Position numbers and translations under genes: made by a program. The notes below the pieces were generated by a model, which was given only the letters and a program-made list of their open reading frames with translations, was not told the origin of the DNA and ran no database searches. A stretch of DNA of 64,000 bases from Halicephalobus mephisto (Eukaryota; Nematoda; Chromadorea; Rhabditida; Panagrolaimidae): the NCBI GenBank assembly GCA_009193035.1, contig SWDT01000135.1, positions 1-64,000 on the forward strand, in the 5' to 3' direction. Of this stretch, positions 26,682-39,200 are shown in pieces (positions within the stretch are counted from its first letter, which is position 1; every line of letters begins with the position of its first letter).

Positions 26682-27854
26682 CAGATGATCCACAAACGAA
26701 ATTGCTTTGATTTTTTGTTTTTTGTTATATATGCCATTCCGAGAGTACCATATTATCTCAATGAAAGAGGAACTGAATTATAAGTTAGATTCTCATCATT
26801 TCTGTGAGGTGTTTTTCCTAATTCCGGAGATTCTACCGTATTTTTAGTTCTGTCTAGAGCTATAAATAAATCGACATCGAAATCCGCAATTTATTCACGA
26901 CATTGTGACGGATTAATTAATACTTTTATACCTAAATTTACGGATATTTCGAAGTCGAAACTAAATCTGCAGCTTGCTTGCAACATTATAGCAGCCCGGT
27001 TTGTTGAATTATTACGTAAAAATTTAGTTTGATTCTGATGTCGACCATTTTATAGAAATCGACATCAGTGTCGTTTTAGAAAATCCAATAATTACAAATA
27101 TTCTTTTTTAATTCTATTAATAATAATCTTACTAAAAATTTTGATCGGATTTTGAAGCATATTTTAAGTTTTAAAACTACAGTAATACAAACAAGAAAAT
27201 TAACTTTCGAATTAAAAATTATTTTTAATTTGTTATACTTTACTATAATGACTGCTATTAAGATAAATTTTGTAAGGCCAAATTAAACCTTTCTGAAACT
27301 GATGATTTCATAATTTTTAAAATATTTTTTTCTAATTTCTTTGTTGATAGTCATAAACAGAACTGTCAATTTCGAAATTCTCAATGTTCAAATTCAAATT
27401 TCTGAATCAATCTCGATAATTAAAAAAATCAAAATTCTGAACAAATTTCGAAAATAAAAAAAATTTAAGTTCAAATTTCTGAACAAATTTTGAAAATTAA
27501 AAAAATCAAAATTCTGAATAAATTTTGAAAATTAAGAAAAATCAAACTTCTGAATCAGTTTTGAAAATCCAAAAAATTCAAATTCTGAAAACCTAGTCCA
27601 AATTTAAACTGAATTGTTTGGAAACCTTCAAAATTCGAATCGAAAATTCCAAAAATCTACAATTCTAATTACAGATTAGTCACTATCCAATAAACTCGAT
27701 AAATATCCATATACTTAGACAGTAATCTCCCGAACATCTTTCATCCACTAAAATCTAACCAAAGCCATATAAATCAAAAATTTCGTCATCCCTAAATCTC
27801 CAAGTGTAAAAAATTATAAAATTTTACTGCACTTTCAGTTATAAATAATAACTT
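26682..27854. other. Intergenic, convergent 3' ends
   Basis: Between the ends of the DUF167 (+) and SMPD4-like (-) genes. It holds a diverged copy of the GCTTGCAACATTATAGCAG repeat (26955-27000) and, around 27380-27600, imperfect repeats of CAAATTTCTGAA..AATTTTGAAAATTAAAAAAATC. No exon is supported. Confidence 0.45.
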
Positions 27855-30072
27855 TCAGAATATAGAAGTAACAACACGAACGAAAAAAAATAAAATAAAG
27901 ACCACCATGATCACGAATGGATAACTCGCCATAAATCTGAGATTCAACTGAGGTAATCTAGGAACTATCTTCTTCGAATAAACAGGGATATACCTCGGAG
28001 GAGAAGGAACAAGAAAAATATTCGAAAAAAACCCTGCAATTCTGGACGAATGTCGATGAAATTGAAGCCATTTCACAAATCTGGAATCTGAATACTTCTT
28101 CGAAAGGTGTGTTGTCAAAGGAAGAAGACATTGAAACTCATATCTAGTGGCTATTACTGATCTATTGGATTTGTTGATGGATTTAGAAAAATCAAAACTA
28201 GCTTTTCTTTGAAGTACTTGTTCTCTTCCTTTCGCTGTCAAATAATATAATTTCGTTCTTGGATCTATCATGAAATCTGGAGTTTCATGTTTAGGAGTAG
28301 AATTCGCTAAAGGAGAAAAACTAGATACTGTAGAATTGCCTGAAGACTGAGTTCTATCCAATCCCCTGAGGCATCTTCCATCAATTTTGCCATTGAGACA
28401 AGCCATAACACGTTGTAAAATTTTCTCAATTTCTGATTCTTTGGAAATATATCCTTGAAAAACTCCAATAAACGAAGATATCCAATTTTTTCTCTAAAAT
28501 TTAAAATTATTCAAATTTAAAAATTTAAAATTAACTTTTTGTTCTTTTTGTTTTCTTTGATCCTCTAGAAGCACCTGGTACTCTGCCACTTTCTGTCTTA
28601 ATTCTTCCAGGAACTCATCTGGTTCAATTTTTAGTTTTCTGTACATTGAACAAAAAACAGAATCAAAAATGGCCGTAACAATAAGGTAGATAAATTTGGC
28701 GTGAGAAAGAAGAGTCAAATCGGCCACCCGACACCTATTTTCAATTACTTCCAGGAGATCAATAAACGTTTTTGAATAGAGTTTGAAATAAAGTAACATT
28801 TTTTCCTTATTCGAACATATTGAAGCATCTGCTGGATAAATCAAGTACAGCCAAATATCTGTAAATTTACTTATAAATTAGCGTTATTTGACCTAAGATT
28901 TGTTTTCACCCAAATTTCAAATCTCTCAGAAATCAATTTTCTCCTCGTTCGTCGATTGGCTGTTAAATAAAAGGAAATAATCTAGCAAATCAAAGAAATT
29001 TCACTAACATTTGAATTTTCGAGTATTTTGGAATGATTAAAATTAGAAAAAATAGTTAATATCTAGATTTTTGAATATTTTAATGTAATTGAAATTAGAA
29101 AGAAATAGTTAATATCTAGATTTTTGAATATTTTGACATGATTAAAATAAGAAAAATTAGTTAATATCTAGATTCTTGAATATTTTGACATGATTGAAGT
29201 AGGAAAAAATTATAACTTTAAAAAATGACTCACCAAGTAATTCTTCATAAATGTCGTCAAAAGGCAGACTCTGGAGCCAACGGTGTAGGAACGGCTTTAG
29301 GGTTTTTTCTAGCATCTTCGATTCTCGAGACATTTGTTTGAATTTCTCGAAATCGACATCAGAAGTCTTCGAGAAAACAAAACTTGTGTAATGAATAACT
29401 AGCATGTTGATGGCATAGACTTGAGCGTAGAGGGGGACTACGTTGCAATTTGCAAAATTGTCAAAAAGCAACCGGGAAAAATCGTAAACTTTGGGGTACA
29501 TGGACCTGACCCCTCCTCCTGTATGTAGCACCACTTCTGGCTCGTAGGCAGTGGCAATCACCTCTGGTCTGAGTAATCTCAAAGCCGAAGTCTTCGCGGA
29601 TCGACGGTTGAGGGTGGAAAACCAGTCGCATTGCTTGAGGGCGGAAAGTCCGTCTTCGTGCAAAGGCAGGAATCTGTTTAAAAGTTGTCGATAAATCTCG
29701 AAAAAACAACTATTCTGGATAACAGATATAGGCCAACGACTTTTTTTGGAATGAAGAACTAGTGATTGAACAAAGTACTCAAAAAGTCGTTGATCTTGGC
29801 AGATTTGCTGAAAGAAAAAAGTAAATTTAAAAAATAAAAAATAAACAAACTTTAAAACAATCGGATTCCAACCCCAGGATCTGGTCCAAAGCATGGAAAT
29901 CCACCTGTTCCATCGGGATCCTGAGGAGGTCGAAATGCTTGTTGAAAACGACATCTATGACCAGCTGGGCGTACTCGTAAATGTCGTGGAATCTCCGACG
30001 GATATGTAACTCCCGGACTGTGTTGTTGAATTCATAAGCTCCAGTGTCGATGTAATCATAGCCCTGAATCAT
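27855..30072 (-). CDS. SMPD4: SMPD4-like (neutral sphingomyelinase 3 family)
   Basis: Minus-strand exons 30072-29851, 29807-29234, 28959-28893, 28869-28536 and 28493-27855 give 611 residues. Collinear matches to human SMPD4, from memory: FEYFVQSL...QNSCFFEIYRQLLNRFLP; FEIWVKTNLR (human LEMWLSYLQPWR region); KEKMLLYFKLYSKTFIDLL; a coiled stretch ending EDQRKQKEQK; DPRTKLYYLTAKGREQVL; and a tail LNLRFMASYP followed by one membrane helix (about the last 20 residues). SMPD4 sits in ER/nuclear envelope membranes, near nuclear pores; whether it truly cleaves sphingomyelin is debated. Compared with the human protein about 150 N-terminal residues are missing. TTTCAG just upstream of the ATG suggests trans-splicing. 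The join of exons 3 and 4 needs a 23-bp intron to keep frame. It starts head to head with WASHC5. Confidence 0.72.
28980..29220. repeat. Intronic tandem repeat in SMPD4-like gene
   Basis: Within intron 2, three copies of about 60 bp: AAATAGTTAATATCTAGATT, then TTTGAATATTTTRAYATGATT, then AAAATTAGAA. The copies are very similar, so the expansion is recent. It has no effect on coding. Confidence 0.7.
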
Positions 30073-30270
30073 CACTAACTACCTGAAACAGTAACTAGTA
30101 GTAAATCAATATATGGAAATTAAAAAGTAAAAAAGTAGGGAAATTGCGCAACAAGTCGGAAAACCGGGAACCGCCATTTTCGAAAAATGGTCCTGTGAGG
30201 AAAAAATGGAAAAACTGACTTGGTTATTTGGACTTTTAATTTTTATTTATTTATTTTTCTGTTTATTATT
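30073..30270. promoter_or_regulatory. Shared divergent promoter, SMPD4-like / WASHC5
   Basis: Only 198 bp separate the two start codons. The middle has a complex, less A/T-rich core (GCGCAACAAGTCGGAAAACC, GGAACCGCCATTTTCG) that stands out from the spacers around it. Both genes are housekeeping type, so a bidirectional promoter is the simplest reading. This is inferred from position only. Confidence 0.5.
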
Positions 30271-33200
30271 ATGAATACTGTCAAAGCAGACGAGCTCCAG
30301 AGACAACAGTTGGAGCACTTTATTCTTGTGGAAAACTGTTTAATCGCCGAAATCCATAGAGTAGCTCAGAAAATTCCGATCGACTTCATCGACCCTTCCG
30401 GCAGCCGATTCGTCAAGCTTCTTGCTGATTTTTCGTACTTTGAAGACAGAACTAGATTTGATCACATTGTTGAAAGCGAAGAGGTAGACAATTTTGTGCT
30501 TTTTTGATATATGAAAAGTGGAATTTCAGGAAGTTAGGTTACTCGATGACGACTTCTACTCTCAATTTAATCCTTTTCTGAGGTCATTTCACAAATTAAC
30601 AGACGAGATTTGTTCTTTTATCTTTGAATTTATTGATTACTCAGAGAAATGCACATTGAACCAGAATTTACTAGACAGAAAATTTGTGAAATTGAACAGT
30701 TTGAAAAGTGAAGTCCTTTATTTGCTCGGAGTCCTGCTTCTTCTGATCGACTCCAAGTTCCCTGGACCTATTAAAGAAAGGATTTTCGTGGCTTACTATA
30801 GATCCAGGTTGGTGGATTAATGTGGAAATAAACATGGAGATTTTTCAGCGTTGATCTTCGATCTCGACACTTTGAACTCCTGGTTTCCCTCTTGCGGAAT
30901 CGAAAGGAAAGTTACGAAACTTGCTTCAGTTCAATCAAAGTCAACGTCAGATTCGTCGAACATGTGGTCAATTTTCTGAAAAATTATTCTTTATCTCAAC
31001 AATCGGACGGATCTCAGGATGTTTTTTTCGGAGAAAAACAAGCAGCCATGATTTACGTTGTTCTTTTTTTCCATCCAGACATCCTCCAGAATCAACAAGG
31101 ATCCATAAGACAAGTTGTGGATAAGTACTTCCAAGACCGATGGATTATTCCTCTACATGTGGAATTGACGGCGAATTTGATCGAAAAATGGAGTTTTTTC
31201 AAAGCCGCGAATTCCGTTCTTTCGTCTGTTCTGGATTCAAATTTTATCTCCAGAAGAGCCGCAGAATACGGTACTAAATTACGATCTATAATGATTCCTG
31301 GAGGACTGTTGAATATCGACAACCTCGGGGAATACGGCAGATTGGTGTTCGAATTCAACCATCTTCTACGTTGGCTCGTCCTCCACTCGGTGGATTCTGG
31401 AGGAAAAAAAAACTTGAATCTTGCTCAAATTGTTCAAACTTCTTCCAGATTTACTGCAGAAGAATTATTTTCAAATTTCGTCAAGATTTCTCAATTCGAA
31501 CATAAATTTCGACAATCATGTTTTTTTTTGGTCAAAAACAAACCAGAAGAATCCGAAAAATTAAAGTCAAAAATCAGCGTTTTTTTCGACCAAGTTATCC
31601 ATCTTCTTTCAAATAACCTTTTCGAATCTCATTCATGGAACGAAAAACTCAAAAATTGGATGACAACAATCAAAAACTGTATTTCCGGACTGGACGGGGG
31701 AGATCCGGAAACGCCCCAGGTCCTGGAGCACCTGGCTGAGAAGATCTTCGAAGTCGCCGAAATGCACGATTCTGAACAAAAAGTTTTAAAACAATATTTA
31801 AATTTAATTCTGGCAGAAATGGGGAAATTGAAAAATATTTGTTTGATGGATTCTGAATTTATTTCTAGATTGGACGAAAGACGGGATTCTGGATTCGCCT
31901 GGGATCTGCTTCAATCCTGGAGACCGGCTCTCGAGAATCTTCTAAAAACCGATTCTATAGCTTTGAAATTTGTTTTTTTGAAACTTTCTTCTTCAATAGA
32001 TAACATTCTCAAGACGGTTACTGTAACTTACAAGGACAAGTCAGAAGTACTGTCGGAATACTACCACAGGAAACTCGAACTTCATTTGAGGAAAATTATC
32101 CAGGTTTTTTTTTAAATTTAAAAAAAGTGATTTTTAAAAAATTTAAAAAAGTGATTTTTAAAAAATTAAAAAAAGTGTTTTTTTTTTTAAATTTAAAAAA
32201 ATAAAAAAAGTGATTTTTTAAAAAATTAAAAAAAAAAAGATTTCTTAGAAAATTTAAAAAATGATTTTTAAAGAAATTGAAGAAAAATAAATTTTACAAA
32301 ATTGTATAAAAATTGATTTTTGGAAATTTAAAAGCTATGAAAAAATTTACTTTTAAAAATTTCTAAAAATCATTTTAAAATTTATTTCAGACAATTCCGA
32401 GATCGATTTTTGCTCAAATGAATTCTCTACATCCGCTGTTTTCGACGAATAAAGTTGTTCATGTAGAAAAACAAAGTTTGAAACAATTTGCCGATCTTGG
32501 AAGAAGAAGAAAACTGGCACAGAAGACTTACGAAATCACAAAGTTGTCTCTTGGTTGGTTTTTGTGGATTTTAAAAAGTAATTTATTTTCGAAGGGATAC
32601 TTTGATATTAGTTGGTTTTCGGATTTTTATTAATAATTTGATATATGGAAATTAACTTTAGAGAATAGATGGGGTTTTAGGTGCTATGTGTCCTGATTTG
32701 GAAAGTTTTAATTTACTTAGATATAGTTTGAAAAAATTGATTACGAAATTACTACTTTCAGAAATTAAACTTTTAGATTACTTTGATTTCCAAAAACTTT
32801 TAAGAATTCGCTTTGAGATTATTTATAAAAAAGTTGATATATGAATTTAGTAAGATGTGACTGATTTCGAAATTATATGAAATTGCGAAATTACCATTCT
32901 CAAAAACAAAATTTTAGATTACTTTGATTTCTAAAAACTTTGAAAATTCGCTTTGAGATTATTTATAAAAAAGTTGATATATGAATTTAGTAAGATGTGA
33001 TTGATCTTAAATTCTCAAGAGATTACGAAATTACTACTTTCAAAAATTAAACTTTTAAATTACTTTGATTTCTAAAAACTTCTGGAAATTTGTCTTGAAA
33101 CTTTTTAGAAAAATTTAAATTTCTTAAGATTTATTTTTTGTAAAAATTTATTTTTTTTTTATTTTAGGAATTTCATCCATGTGTTTGTCGAAACTCGGAC

Positions 33201-34934
33201 CGATTGAAATTAAACCTACAGAGTTACTTTTCGATGGATTAAGACAAGAATTGAACCTCAAACTACAGAATCTTCTGGGCGAAGAACTTGCTTCTGGAAA
33301 CATTCTGAAGACGTTGTCAGCTCAGACGACGAGGATAAACACCTTCAGAGAAGCCTTCTTGTTCGTTTGTGAACATATCGGATTCAATGGAGTTTCCCTC
33401 TGGCAATCTGAGTTAGAATCTGTTTTTAATGCGGCTTTTCAAGTTGAAAAAAATAATTTAAAATCCAAAAATCAACAAATTCAAACAAATTCCAAAAATT
33501 CCCCTCCGAAACCGATCATGGGACAAGTGATCCACTCCATCGTAAAACAGACAAATCCGAGGTAATTTTAATTTTGAAAAATTTTAAAATTACTTTAATT
33601 TGAAAAATTGGAATTATGCAAATTTTGAAAATAATTAATTTCAAAAAAAATTAAAATTATTTAAAATTAAAATTTTCGAAATTTAAAAAAGTTAAAATTA
33701 TTTAAATTAAAATTTTCGAAATTGAAGAAATTAAAATTATTCAAAATAAAAAAAATTAAAATTATTCAAAATTTTAAAAATATGAAATTATTCAAAGTTG
33801 AAATTTTTGAAATTAAAAAAATTCAAATTATTTAAATTTTTGAAATTTAAAAAATTAAAATTATTAAAAATTTAAAAATACAAAATTATTTAAGATTTTT
33901 TTCAGAACTAGTGTTTACTTCTGTATGAAAGATGAATGGTATACTGTAGACCTCAGGAAGTTAGAATTCAGTTCGGATTTCTTTTCTGTGGTCGAAAAAT
34001 GGCTTCCGGCGATAGCCAACGTCGGATTAAGGAGATTAATTGCTTTCAGTATTTATTCCCATACGAAATCCGCAATTCAAGAACTTACAGTATCCAGTTT
34101 TATTTTCGATCCTCTTCCAGAAACGACCATGAAGTCGATGAATTCGTTGATGGAATCTTCGGAATTTATTAATTTTTCGAAAAAAATAATTAATTTTTCT
34201 TCGAAAATTGGTCAATTAAAAATTTTAGAAAATTGTTTATCGAAAATTATCGAAGAAAGTCTTCATCAAAGAATCGAAGACGTCATAAATGCCGCTGAAA
34301 ACCTCATTGATTCGATTACTGTAGACAGAAATCAAGGACTCAATCTGGATCCGAAACCGCTAGAACATGCCCCGGATTTCGTGGCTATGCTTGAGAGACT
34401 TGGATTAAGCAGAAGATTATTAAAAAAAAAATCAAACGTCCCGAATTTTTCCGGATTTGCAATTTTTGCAGTTTTAATTAATTATTTATTATCAGGTAAA
34501 ATTTTTAATTAAAAAAACAAATTTCTTTCAAAAAATTAATTTTTTAAATTTTCTTTAAAAATTTATTTTTTTTAATTTCTTTAAAAATTTATTTTTTTTA
34601 ATTTCCTAAAAATTTATTTTAAAAAATTTCTCTGAAAATTAATTTTTTAAACTTTCTTTAAAAATTAATTTTTTTTAAATTTCTTTAAAAATTTACTTTT
34701 TTTTTATTTTTTTGCTTTTTAGTGACGACAAGCAAAAAAACAGAATTTTCGGACAATTACATAATTGTGGTGGGATTATTGACCCTGGCAGAATCGTTGA
34801 ATTTGAAGAGAAAAGTTCAGAAACTTTGTTCATTACTACTTTCCGAAGCCAACGTGATGGCGAGTCTCAAGTACATGCCGAGCGTCAGACATATCCTCGA
34901 CATCCAGAACATTCCAGAAGCACTTAAAAAATAA
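30271..34934 (+). CDS. WASHC5: Strumpellin (WASH complex subunit 5)
   Basis: Seven exons, 30271-30483, 30530-30807, 30849-32103, 32391-32553, 33168-33561, 33906-34495 and 34723-34934, give 1034 residues (human 1159). Collinear matches: ENCLIAEIHRVAQKIP at the start; LLADFSYFED; LYLLGVLLLLIDSK (human LYLYGVMLLVIDQK); KERIFVAYYRSR; EKQAAMIYVVLFFHPDIL; IRQVVDKYFQDRWIIPLHVE; LNIDNLGEY. The protein is mostly helical. Strumpellin is a core subunit of the WASH complex, which activates Arp2/3 on endosomes for cargo sorting. All introns are GT-AG. Intron 4 (32554-33167) carries the repeat shared with DDX41 and GLY-20. Introns 3, 5 and 6 are almost pure A/T repeats. The ATG at 30271 was chosen because the frame upstream is a hydrophobic A/T-rich artefact. 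Confidence 0.9.
32554..33080 (+). repeat. Shared intron repeat, WASHC5 copy
   Basis: Begins at the intron 4 donor (G|GTTGGTTTTT) and runs through TTTCGAAGGGATACTTTGAT, TTTTAGGTGCTATGTGTCC and then about three tandem units of TACGAAATTACTACTTTC...AAAAAGTTGATATATGAATT. The same sequence, same strand, occurs in introns of DDX41 and GLY-20. It has no coding frame. Confidence 0.8.
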
Positions 34935-35084
34935 AAATAAATGTGAAATTGACTTTTTAAAAATATTTAAAAATGAATAAAATTATTTTATTTTTAAATA
35001 TAGGAGTAGATTTCCATCGAAAATCCAATTTTTATTTTTAAAAAAATTAAAATCTGTGATGAAGATTGTAGAGATTGAAGATTT

Positions 35085-35350
35085 CAAATTTGACGAAATA
35101 GATAAGATTGTTATAAAAATTTTAATTTTTACGAAATAGTCTCGAGGGGAATTTCTAAAATTTAATATTTCTAAAATTTGATATTTCAGATATCGATCCT
35201 GAACTTTTGCTTTTATAAAAATTAAAAATCATTATTTCGAAACAGTCTCGAGAGGAATTTCTAGAATTTAAAATTTCTAAAATTTGATATTTCAGATATC
35301 GATTCTAAACTTTTGCTCTTATAAAAATTAAAATAAACATTATTTCGAAA
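35085..35350 (+). repeat. Dispersed dimer repeat with AGTCTCGAGGGGAATTTCTA
   Basis: Two tandem units of about 120 bp: GAAATAGTCTCGAGGGGAAT, TGATATTTCAGATATCGATC, CTGAACTTTTGCTTTTATAA. It is preceded by a GACGAAATAGATAAGATTG segment that also precedes the related copy at 42.26 kb. It lies 3' of WASHC5. Confidence 0.7.
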
Positions 35351-35548
35351 TTTTGGACTTTCTTCACTACAGAAATTTAGAAGTCCTTAAATTTGGATTA
35401 AAATTATGCAGAATGGGGTAATGGAACCTGTAGATTCCGGATCAATGCAAGATTATCTAATAAATCAATCAATAATATCCTTAATTTCTTCTATCTTCTC
35501 TTTATAAAATTGCTGGATCGGGCACATCCTTAATGGGAAGCGCAACCA

Positions 35549-35671
35549 ACCGGGAGCACTTGGTCCCGAACGGACTCCCCTAGTATCAACAAGGAGCACT
35601 TGGTCCCGAACGGATTCCCTTAGTGTCGACAGGGAGTGCTTGGTCCCGAACGGATTCCTTTAGCACCGACA
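35549..35671 (+). repeat. Three tandem 40-bp GC-rich units
   Basis: Three copies of GGGAGCACTTGGTCCCGAAC-GGATTCCCTTAGTGTCGACA with few changes. Much richer in G/C than its surroundings. About 100 bp further lie TTTATACTATTTTCCC and GTGAGTCACTCAGCATGACG. It may be an LTR or promoter-like remnant, but I find no retroelement genes. Confidence 0.6.
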
Positions 35672-35977
35672 AGAGGACATACAGTTCTTCTTGACAATAA
35701 GTTGAATGGGTTGTTTATGTTGAGTTCGACATAGTGTTTTTGTACTGTGCCTGAGGCATTTATTTGATAAACCTTTTTTATACTATTTTCCCTTCTTATT
35801 CAGACGTGAGTCACTCAGCATGACGGATACAACAAAAATATTTTTTTCTGCAGAGATAAAATTAATCATTATTTATCCGTTATTTCGACAAATGAAGCCA
35901 ATGATAAGTAAAAATTTATGTTTCGTTTGTATGAACTTTCTAATAATCAATTAATTTCGCATATTATAGAATACTTA

Positions 35978-36178
35978 CCGTATTTGCTCTAATAGAGGCA
36001 CATGTGCCACAATTTTTCAATTGATCTGTTAGGGTGTGCCACCATTAAAGGTGTGCCACAAATAGAGGCTGCGGCACTATTAAAGGTGTGCCTCAAATAG
36101 AGACTGCGTCACTATTTTTCGATTAATGCGTTGGGGTGCGCCACTATTAGAAATGTGCCTCTATTAGAGCAAATACGG
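35978..36178. mobile_element. Tc1/mariner-type MITE with perfect 26-bp ends
   Basis: Ends CCGTATTTGCTCTAATAGAG-GCACAT are perfect inverted repeats of 26 bp and are flanked on both sides by TA (35976-35977 and 36179-36180), the Tc1/mariner target duplication. The 201-bp body has internal repeats of GGTGTGCCNCAAATAGAG and no coding capacity. It lies 58 bp beyond the stop codon of the receptor guanylyl cyclase. Perfect ends suggest recent movement or conversion. Confidence 0.85.
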
Positions 36179-36236
36179 TAATTACCGAATAATATGAAAT
36201 CCAAATAACTGAATTTTGTTTAATTCGAAAAATAAA

Positions 36237-39200
36237 TTAGAATTCTTCGACGGCTGTTTTGTCGATGAAATCCTTGTACATGGAGTTAGTGTTGGTCGTT
36301 TGATTCTTATCCGTTCTCTCGAAGAACATATGGTCAGAATCCGTTTCTATACGGTCCGTTCTTCCACTAGCGAAACCATTGTCGATTCTGGAGACAAGCC
36401 AGAAGGTCTCCATCACACCCTTGCCTTTGATGATCACTTCTCCTCTCGCTTCAGTAACGAACCCTCCTAACAAATGTAGAAGATTATTCAATTCTGGTGA
36501 AATGTGGATTTTGCCGGCTGCAAAGATCGAATTAAGTTTAAAATTATAAAGTGAGAATCAAACAACTCACGTTTGCCGTTGCTCTCCATTCTGCTGGCTA
36601 TGTTGACTGTGTCTCCGAAGAGACAGTATCTAGGCATCGTCAGCCCGACAACCCCAGCAGTACAAGGTCCGGTGTGAGCTCCAACTCTGATATTTACTCT
36701 TTCAGAGGGCAAGTGGGGGATTCTGAAGGACTTGATTGCTTCTACCAGAACTAGAGACAAATTGGCAATCTCCTTGGCATGTTCGCTTCCGTTTCTGTGG
36801 GGCAGACCTGAGACACACATGTAACCATCTCCGATGGTCTCCACCTTGTAGACATCGTAGGATTCAATACATCCATCGAACAGGGAGTACAGATCGTTGA
36901 GCAGACTGACGACTTGGAGAGGACTACATTTGCTTGCGAGATTGGTGAACTGGACGACATCGGAGAAGAACACAGTCACACTCTCGAAGTTCTCGGGCTC
37001 GACGGATCTTCCCACTTTCAGACTGTCAGCCACTTGTCTAAAATGATCATTACTAAGTTTACTAAGTAATGAAACAAACTTTGGGAGCATTCGGTAGAGC
37101 AAGACATCGCTTCTTTTCTTTTCCTCCACGAGTTCCTTGGTTCTCTCGGCGATCTCCTCTGCCAGGTTGTCCGCGTACTGCTCCACCATGTTGAAGATAT
37201 GGTCCATCAGATTCTGGTTCTTTCCGCTCATAGACCTCATCAGGGTCTTGACTTGGTTGATGGTCGGTCGACTATCAGGGTCCTCCTGCCAGCAATCCCG
37301 AATCAGATGGAGGATAGCTGGATTCAGATCAGGGATATCGATATCGTTAAGATTTGGTCTGATTGGAGCTACTCCTCCCTTCTTGATTAAATACAGTAAT
37401 TCTAAAAAGAACAAAAATGAAATTTACTGGAATAGTCAATCGAAAAGTACCATCCACACCAGCCGCTCGGTTTTCATAGTCAAAAGGAGGTTTCCTTGTC
37501 AGAACCTCGCTGGAGATTATCGCCAAGCTGTAAACATCCCCAGCCTTGGTCCCTACAGAAAAAGTGGCTCTCATCAGCTCTGGGGCCATCCACAGGTAAT
37601 CTGAAACGAATATATATAATTTTGGCGAGAGAATAATTCATACCCATTCTTCGTTTCTTCTCATTGGCATAGAATTTGTCACATCCGAAGTCACTCAACT
37701 TGACAACCCATCTGTCATCTACCACACAGTTTCTCGAGGTCAGACGGCCGTGGAATCCGAGGAAGTTCTGGGAGTGGATGTAGCTGAGTCCATCGGAGAT
37801 ATCCCTCATGATAGAAAGGACAAAGAAAGCGTCCAAGTTGTAAGATCCCTTAGCGATGACGTCTTTCAATGACCCTCGACTACAGTACTTCCAGATGGCG
37901 AACACCTGAGGACCATCCAAGCATAATCCGATGAAACGGTTGCAGTTGTCAGAATCCATTTGGGTCATCTAAACTCGTCCATTAAATTTCGGAAACAAAT
38001 ATCTAAAAACCTTTCGGAGTTCTTCGTGATCTTTCTCTTGGAGGACCATTTTGGTCTGGAACTTTCGTGCTGCTACAGGTTCATGTCGGAAGTAAAAGTA
38101 GTTGTAATTCTTGGATTCCGACATGCTCTCGAGAGTCATCTTCGTTGAATTTGAGTGCTTCGATTGAAGTGATCGTTCACTGTGGAATCCAGTTTTGCTT
38201 TTATGGGGTTTGTCAAGTTCGATGAAGGCGATCTTCCAGAGCTCATTTAGCTTCTTGATTTGCTCTCTTCGGTAGCTAAAATTAGAAACATATCATGTTA
38301 TCATAATTAATATTGTATGAATCATAATACGTCTACAAAGTGGGTTAAACATAAATTTCAGATCTGAGATACTTGAAAGCACTTTCTCAAATTGTCGGTG
38401 ACTCTGCTGAGGATAAATGCAAACGAAACTTACTATAGGGCATAACTAATGATGGCAGTCATCAACAGCAAGAACAAAACTATTGCAGCGATGACATAGA
38501 CAGCATAAACTTCCCAGAAGTTGATCGGACATGTATTTCCTTCGAATCCACAGAGAGGGACATCCAAGGGGGCTTTTCCTCCTCTCATCTCCCATACTGT
38601 TGTTGCTGGGTCTGTATAATTAAGCGAAACTACTGGGATTCTGTCGTTGAACCGGATCGTCATGAAAACTTCACTTTTGAAATCCGCTCTCAATCCAGTG
38701 AAGAAGAAAGTCGCATCTCTACTGCCTTTTCCCCCTATTTTTACATTTCCACTGGCTCCTCTGAAATTGCCTTGAGTATTCTGAATAATCTCTTCTCCTT
38801 TAGAAAGTGCTTCAGTGTCGTTATCTGAAGTCAGTGTTTTGTTCAAAGCCACAGCATAAAGGTAGAAAGAATCGTAAAGATATTTGGCGTAAGTCGAAGC
38901 ATTATAATATGTTAATGAACAATTTTCACAGTAAAATGGCCAAGATTGAGCTCTGGTCATGACACCTTCTGCAAAGGACTTGCTATCGGTGGCTAGAGTC
39001 GTTTGGAAGTCAATGAAGAAAGTGTTTCTGGCTCCATTCTTGGCGTCATTGTCCCTCCCATCCTGTTCATATAGAGGTGGGAGAAACCATACCGGAACAG
39101 TTCCAGAAAGAGCATCTAAATCTTAAACATTTAACTATAAAAATATAGTACTATTACAAAAAGCATAAATTTCTGGTATAAAATTCTAAAAAATTATCTA

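Noticed and set aside
30220..30270. Hydrophobic N-terminal extension of strumpellin
   Set aside because: No ATG in frame, A/T-driven Phe/Leu/Ile composition; strumpellin is cytosolic and lacks a signal peptide.
35549..35671. CRISPR-like array
   Set aside because: The three 40-bp units are directly adjacent with no unique spacers, and the DNA is nuclear eukaryotic.
36237..36491. Plus-strand frame opposite the cyclase C-terminus as a separate gene
   Set aside because: The minus strand gives the conserved cyclase tail (RGEVIIKGKGVMETFWL) with proper splice sites.
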